Shown one piece after another: positions 4,649 to 5,545 of a stretch of DNA of 5,545 nucleotides. Made by a program: the position numbers and the translations under genes. This DNA is from Halanaerobium sp. (GTDB lineage: Bacteria > Bacillota > Halanaerobiia > Halanaerobiales > Halanaerobiaceae). The first letter of the stretch is position 1. The number at the start of each line of letters is the position of its first letter. The DNA lies in contig QBLP01000135.1 of the NCBI GenBank assembly GCA_003070825.1, forward strand, positions 1-5,545, written 5' to 3'. Under the pieces are notes generated by a model. The model was given only the letters and a program-made list of their open reading frames with translations. It was not told the DNA's origin and did not search any database.

Positions 4649-4708
4649 CTAGGGGGTGGGGCGTCGAACGTCGATCTGAAATTCATAATTAAGACGTGGT
4701 CCCGCTAG
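4649..4708. repeat. GC-rich 60-bp imperfect palindrome bounded by CTAG
   Basis: The left end CTAGGGGGTGGGGCGTC mirrors the complement of the right end, CTAGCGGGACCACGTC: CTAG, GGG and CGTC pair, with a mismatch and a small internal loop between. The core holds CGTCGAACGTCGA, a doubled CGTCGA. The GC content contrasts sharply with the AT-rich flanks. It lies in the gene-free stretch 4572-4761. It could be an REP-like interspersed element, a tiny non-autonomous mobile element, or a protein- or integrase-binding site. The rest of this stretch shows only the hairpins listed and no convincing gene. Confidence 0.55.
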
Positions 4709-4761
4709 AAATTTTGTTCAATTTTTGAGATTGCTAATAGAAAAATAAGCCATTAAAAATG

Positions 4762-5445
4762 CTAGATATTTTCAAAAACAAGGTACAAATTGCTATATCT
4801 GTTTAAGGAGTTATTTCCCTGCTTAATAAACTCCCAAGTTTCTTCATATTCACCTTCGACAGCAAAACTATCCTTTCTAATAAAATCTAAAAACTCTAAT
4901 TCCCTTTCAAAATAGCTATCACTAAATTCTTCAGCTTTATCTACTTTTTGATTATCATCAACATTTGCATCATTGTGAAGTACATGCTCTAAATTACAGG
5001 ATAAGTAGTAAGCGTTATATGGAATACCATTTATTTTAGAATGCCTACTCAGTCTATCCATGATGCTACTTTTTTTATCATTTCTTTTCTTTGTGTTTTC
5101 AGGATGTCTGGTACATAACTTATCAACATAATAGTAATTCTTATCCCTATCATGTTTTTCGATCAAATCTTCACTGATATATGCTCCGTCAGTATCCAAT
5201 AAATGAATAATTTCTAAAATATCCCCTTTATTATAATGTTCTTTGTCCAAAAAAGATAATACTTCTTCATTTATTACTTCTATCACATTACGAGAATCAA
5301 CTCCATTCCTGGTAGTTATATCTCCACGAGCAATTTGAAATTCAATCTCTTTATCCTCAAATATCTCAGAAAAAATAAGACCAAAAGATATTTCCTCCGT
5401 TATACCTTCTACTAAGAATAGAATTAATTTTCTAGTCATCAGCAT
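4762..5445 (-). CDS. TOPRIM-like protein (OLD/RloB type), putative defence nuclease
   Basis: The 227-aa product begins MLMTRKLILFLVEGITEEIS. A hydrophobic strand leads into VEG with its Glu at position 13, and a second strand, EIIHLLDTDGAYI, carries DTDG at about 84-87. This Glu plus Asp-x-Asp pattern is the metal-binding arrangement of TOPRIM domains in OLD-, RloB- and AbiL-type phage defence proteins. SCNLEHVLHND at 149-159 resembles the conserved NP-C-[FL]-E-x-x-L-x-x-H region of RloB relatives, and NSLNRYSNLYL lies near the end. The family is assigned by motif only. The start is uncertain: ATG at 5445 or 5439, or TTG at 5448; all overlap the end of the preceding gene (stop at 5432-5434), implying translational coupling. 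In related systems an ATPase gene precedes such a protein. Confidence 0.6.
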   Translation of the reverse strand: MLMTRKLILFLVEGITEEISFGLIFSEIFEDKEIEFQIARGDITTRNGVDSRNVIEVINEEVLSFLDKEHYNKGDILEIIHLLDTDGAYISEDLIEKHDRDKNYYYVDKLCTRHPENTKKRNDKKSSIMDRLSRHSKINGIPYNAYYLSCNLEHVLHNDANVDDNQKVDKAEEFSDSYFERELEFLDFIRKDSFAVEGEYEETWEFIKQGNNSLNRYSNLYLVFENI

Positions 5446-5545
5446 CAACTCTACCAGCAGCCCTAAAAGCTCTGGCTATTTTGTATTCATTTGTTCTCTC
5501 ATAAACTTCCTCGTCCTGTCCACCTAACTTAATTCCACGATAATA
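5432..5545 (-). CDS. C-terminal end of the gene upstream of the TOPRIM-like gene (partial)
   Basis: The last 37 codons of a minus-strand gene entering from the right edge: YYRGIKLGGQ, DEEVYERTNE, YKIARAFRAAGRVDADD, then TAG at 5432-5434. No catalytic motif is visible in this fragment. Its end overlaps the possible starts of the TOPRIM-like gene (ATGs at 5445 and 5439), so the two are almost surely one operon. In known two-gene systems of this kind the first gene encodes an AAA-type ATPase, but that is inference from context alone. Confidence 0.6.
   Translation of the reverse strand, partial: YYRGIKLGGQDEEVYERTNEYKIARAFRAAGRVDADD

Noticed and set aside
4640..4720. tRNA or tmRNA 3' end suggested by GTTCGA and GC-rich bases
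   Set aside because: No proper T-stem, acceptor stem or CCA end could be assembled around it; the palindrome explains the bases better.
4682..4761. Tiny reading frames (11 and 14 codons) on the minus strand in the gap
   Set aside because: They have no ribosome binding site, are very short, and one overlaps the palindrome.

Overview
The window is AT-rich with strong AGGAGG/GGAGGTG ribosome binding sites, which suggests a low-GC Firmicute-like bacterium. A halanaerobial or clostridial host is a guess from protein style, not shown by any marker gene. Every gene I can support reads on the minus strand, so transcription runs from high to low coordinates. The content (Bet-family recombinase, short RadC-type JAB protein, tiny zinc-ribbon and membrane proteins, defence genes at both ends) fits an accessory region such as a prophage, plasmid or integrative element. 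No integrase, replication gene or structural phage gene is visible.

In transcription order, the right end (5545-4762) holds the last 37 codons of an unidentified gene, overlapped by the start of a protein with TOPRIM-like motifs (VEG...DTDG) of the OLD/RloB kind, probably half of a two-gene defence module. A gene-free stretch of about 190 bp follows (4572-4761). It contains a GC-rich 60-bp imperfect palindrome bounded by CTAG and then a hairpin/terminator pair that may act as an attenuator.

Next is a run of small genes: a 40-aa membrane peptide, a 140-aa helical protein of unknown role, a 57-aa protein with an acidic tail ending in MPF, a RadC-type JAB protein, a 42-aa zinc-ribbon protein, a Bet single-strand annealing protein, and an exported LysM protein whose ATG overlaps the bet stop codon. 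Three intrinsic terminator-like hairpins lie directly against the ribosome binding sites of downstream genes, leaving almost no room for a promoter. This suggests attenuation or antitermination rather than independent units.

Downstream of the LysM gene, 1369-1733 reads as a decayed or interrupted gene with one in-frame TAG. Next comes a small exported protein built from three 38-residue Trp/Tyr-rich repeats. The left edge is the N-terminal 256 codons of a type I restriction-modification DNA methyltransferase (hsdM), running out of the window.

The recombination genes (bet, radC-like, possibly the MPF-tailed protein) form one functional theme. The two ends form a defence theme. The two exported proteins, which share a similar sequence just after their signal peptides, form a third, unexplained cell-envelope theme.
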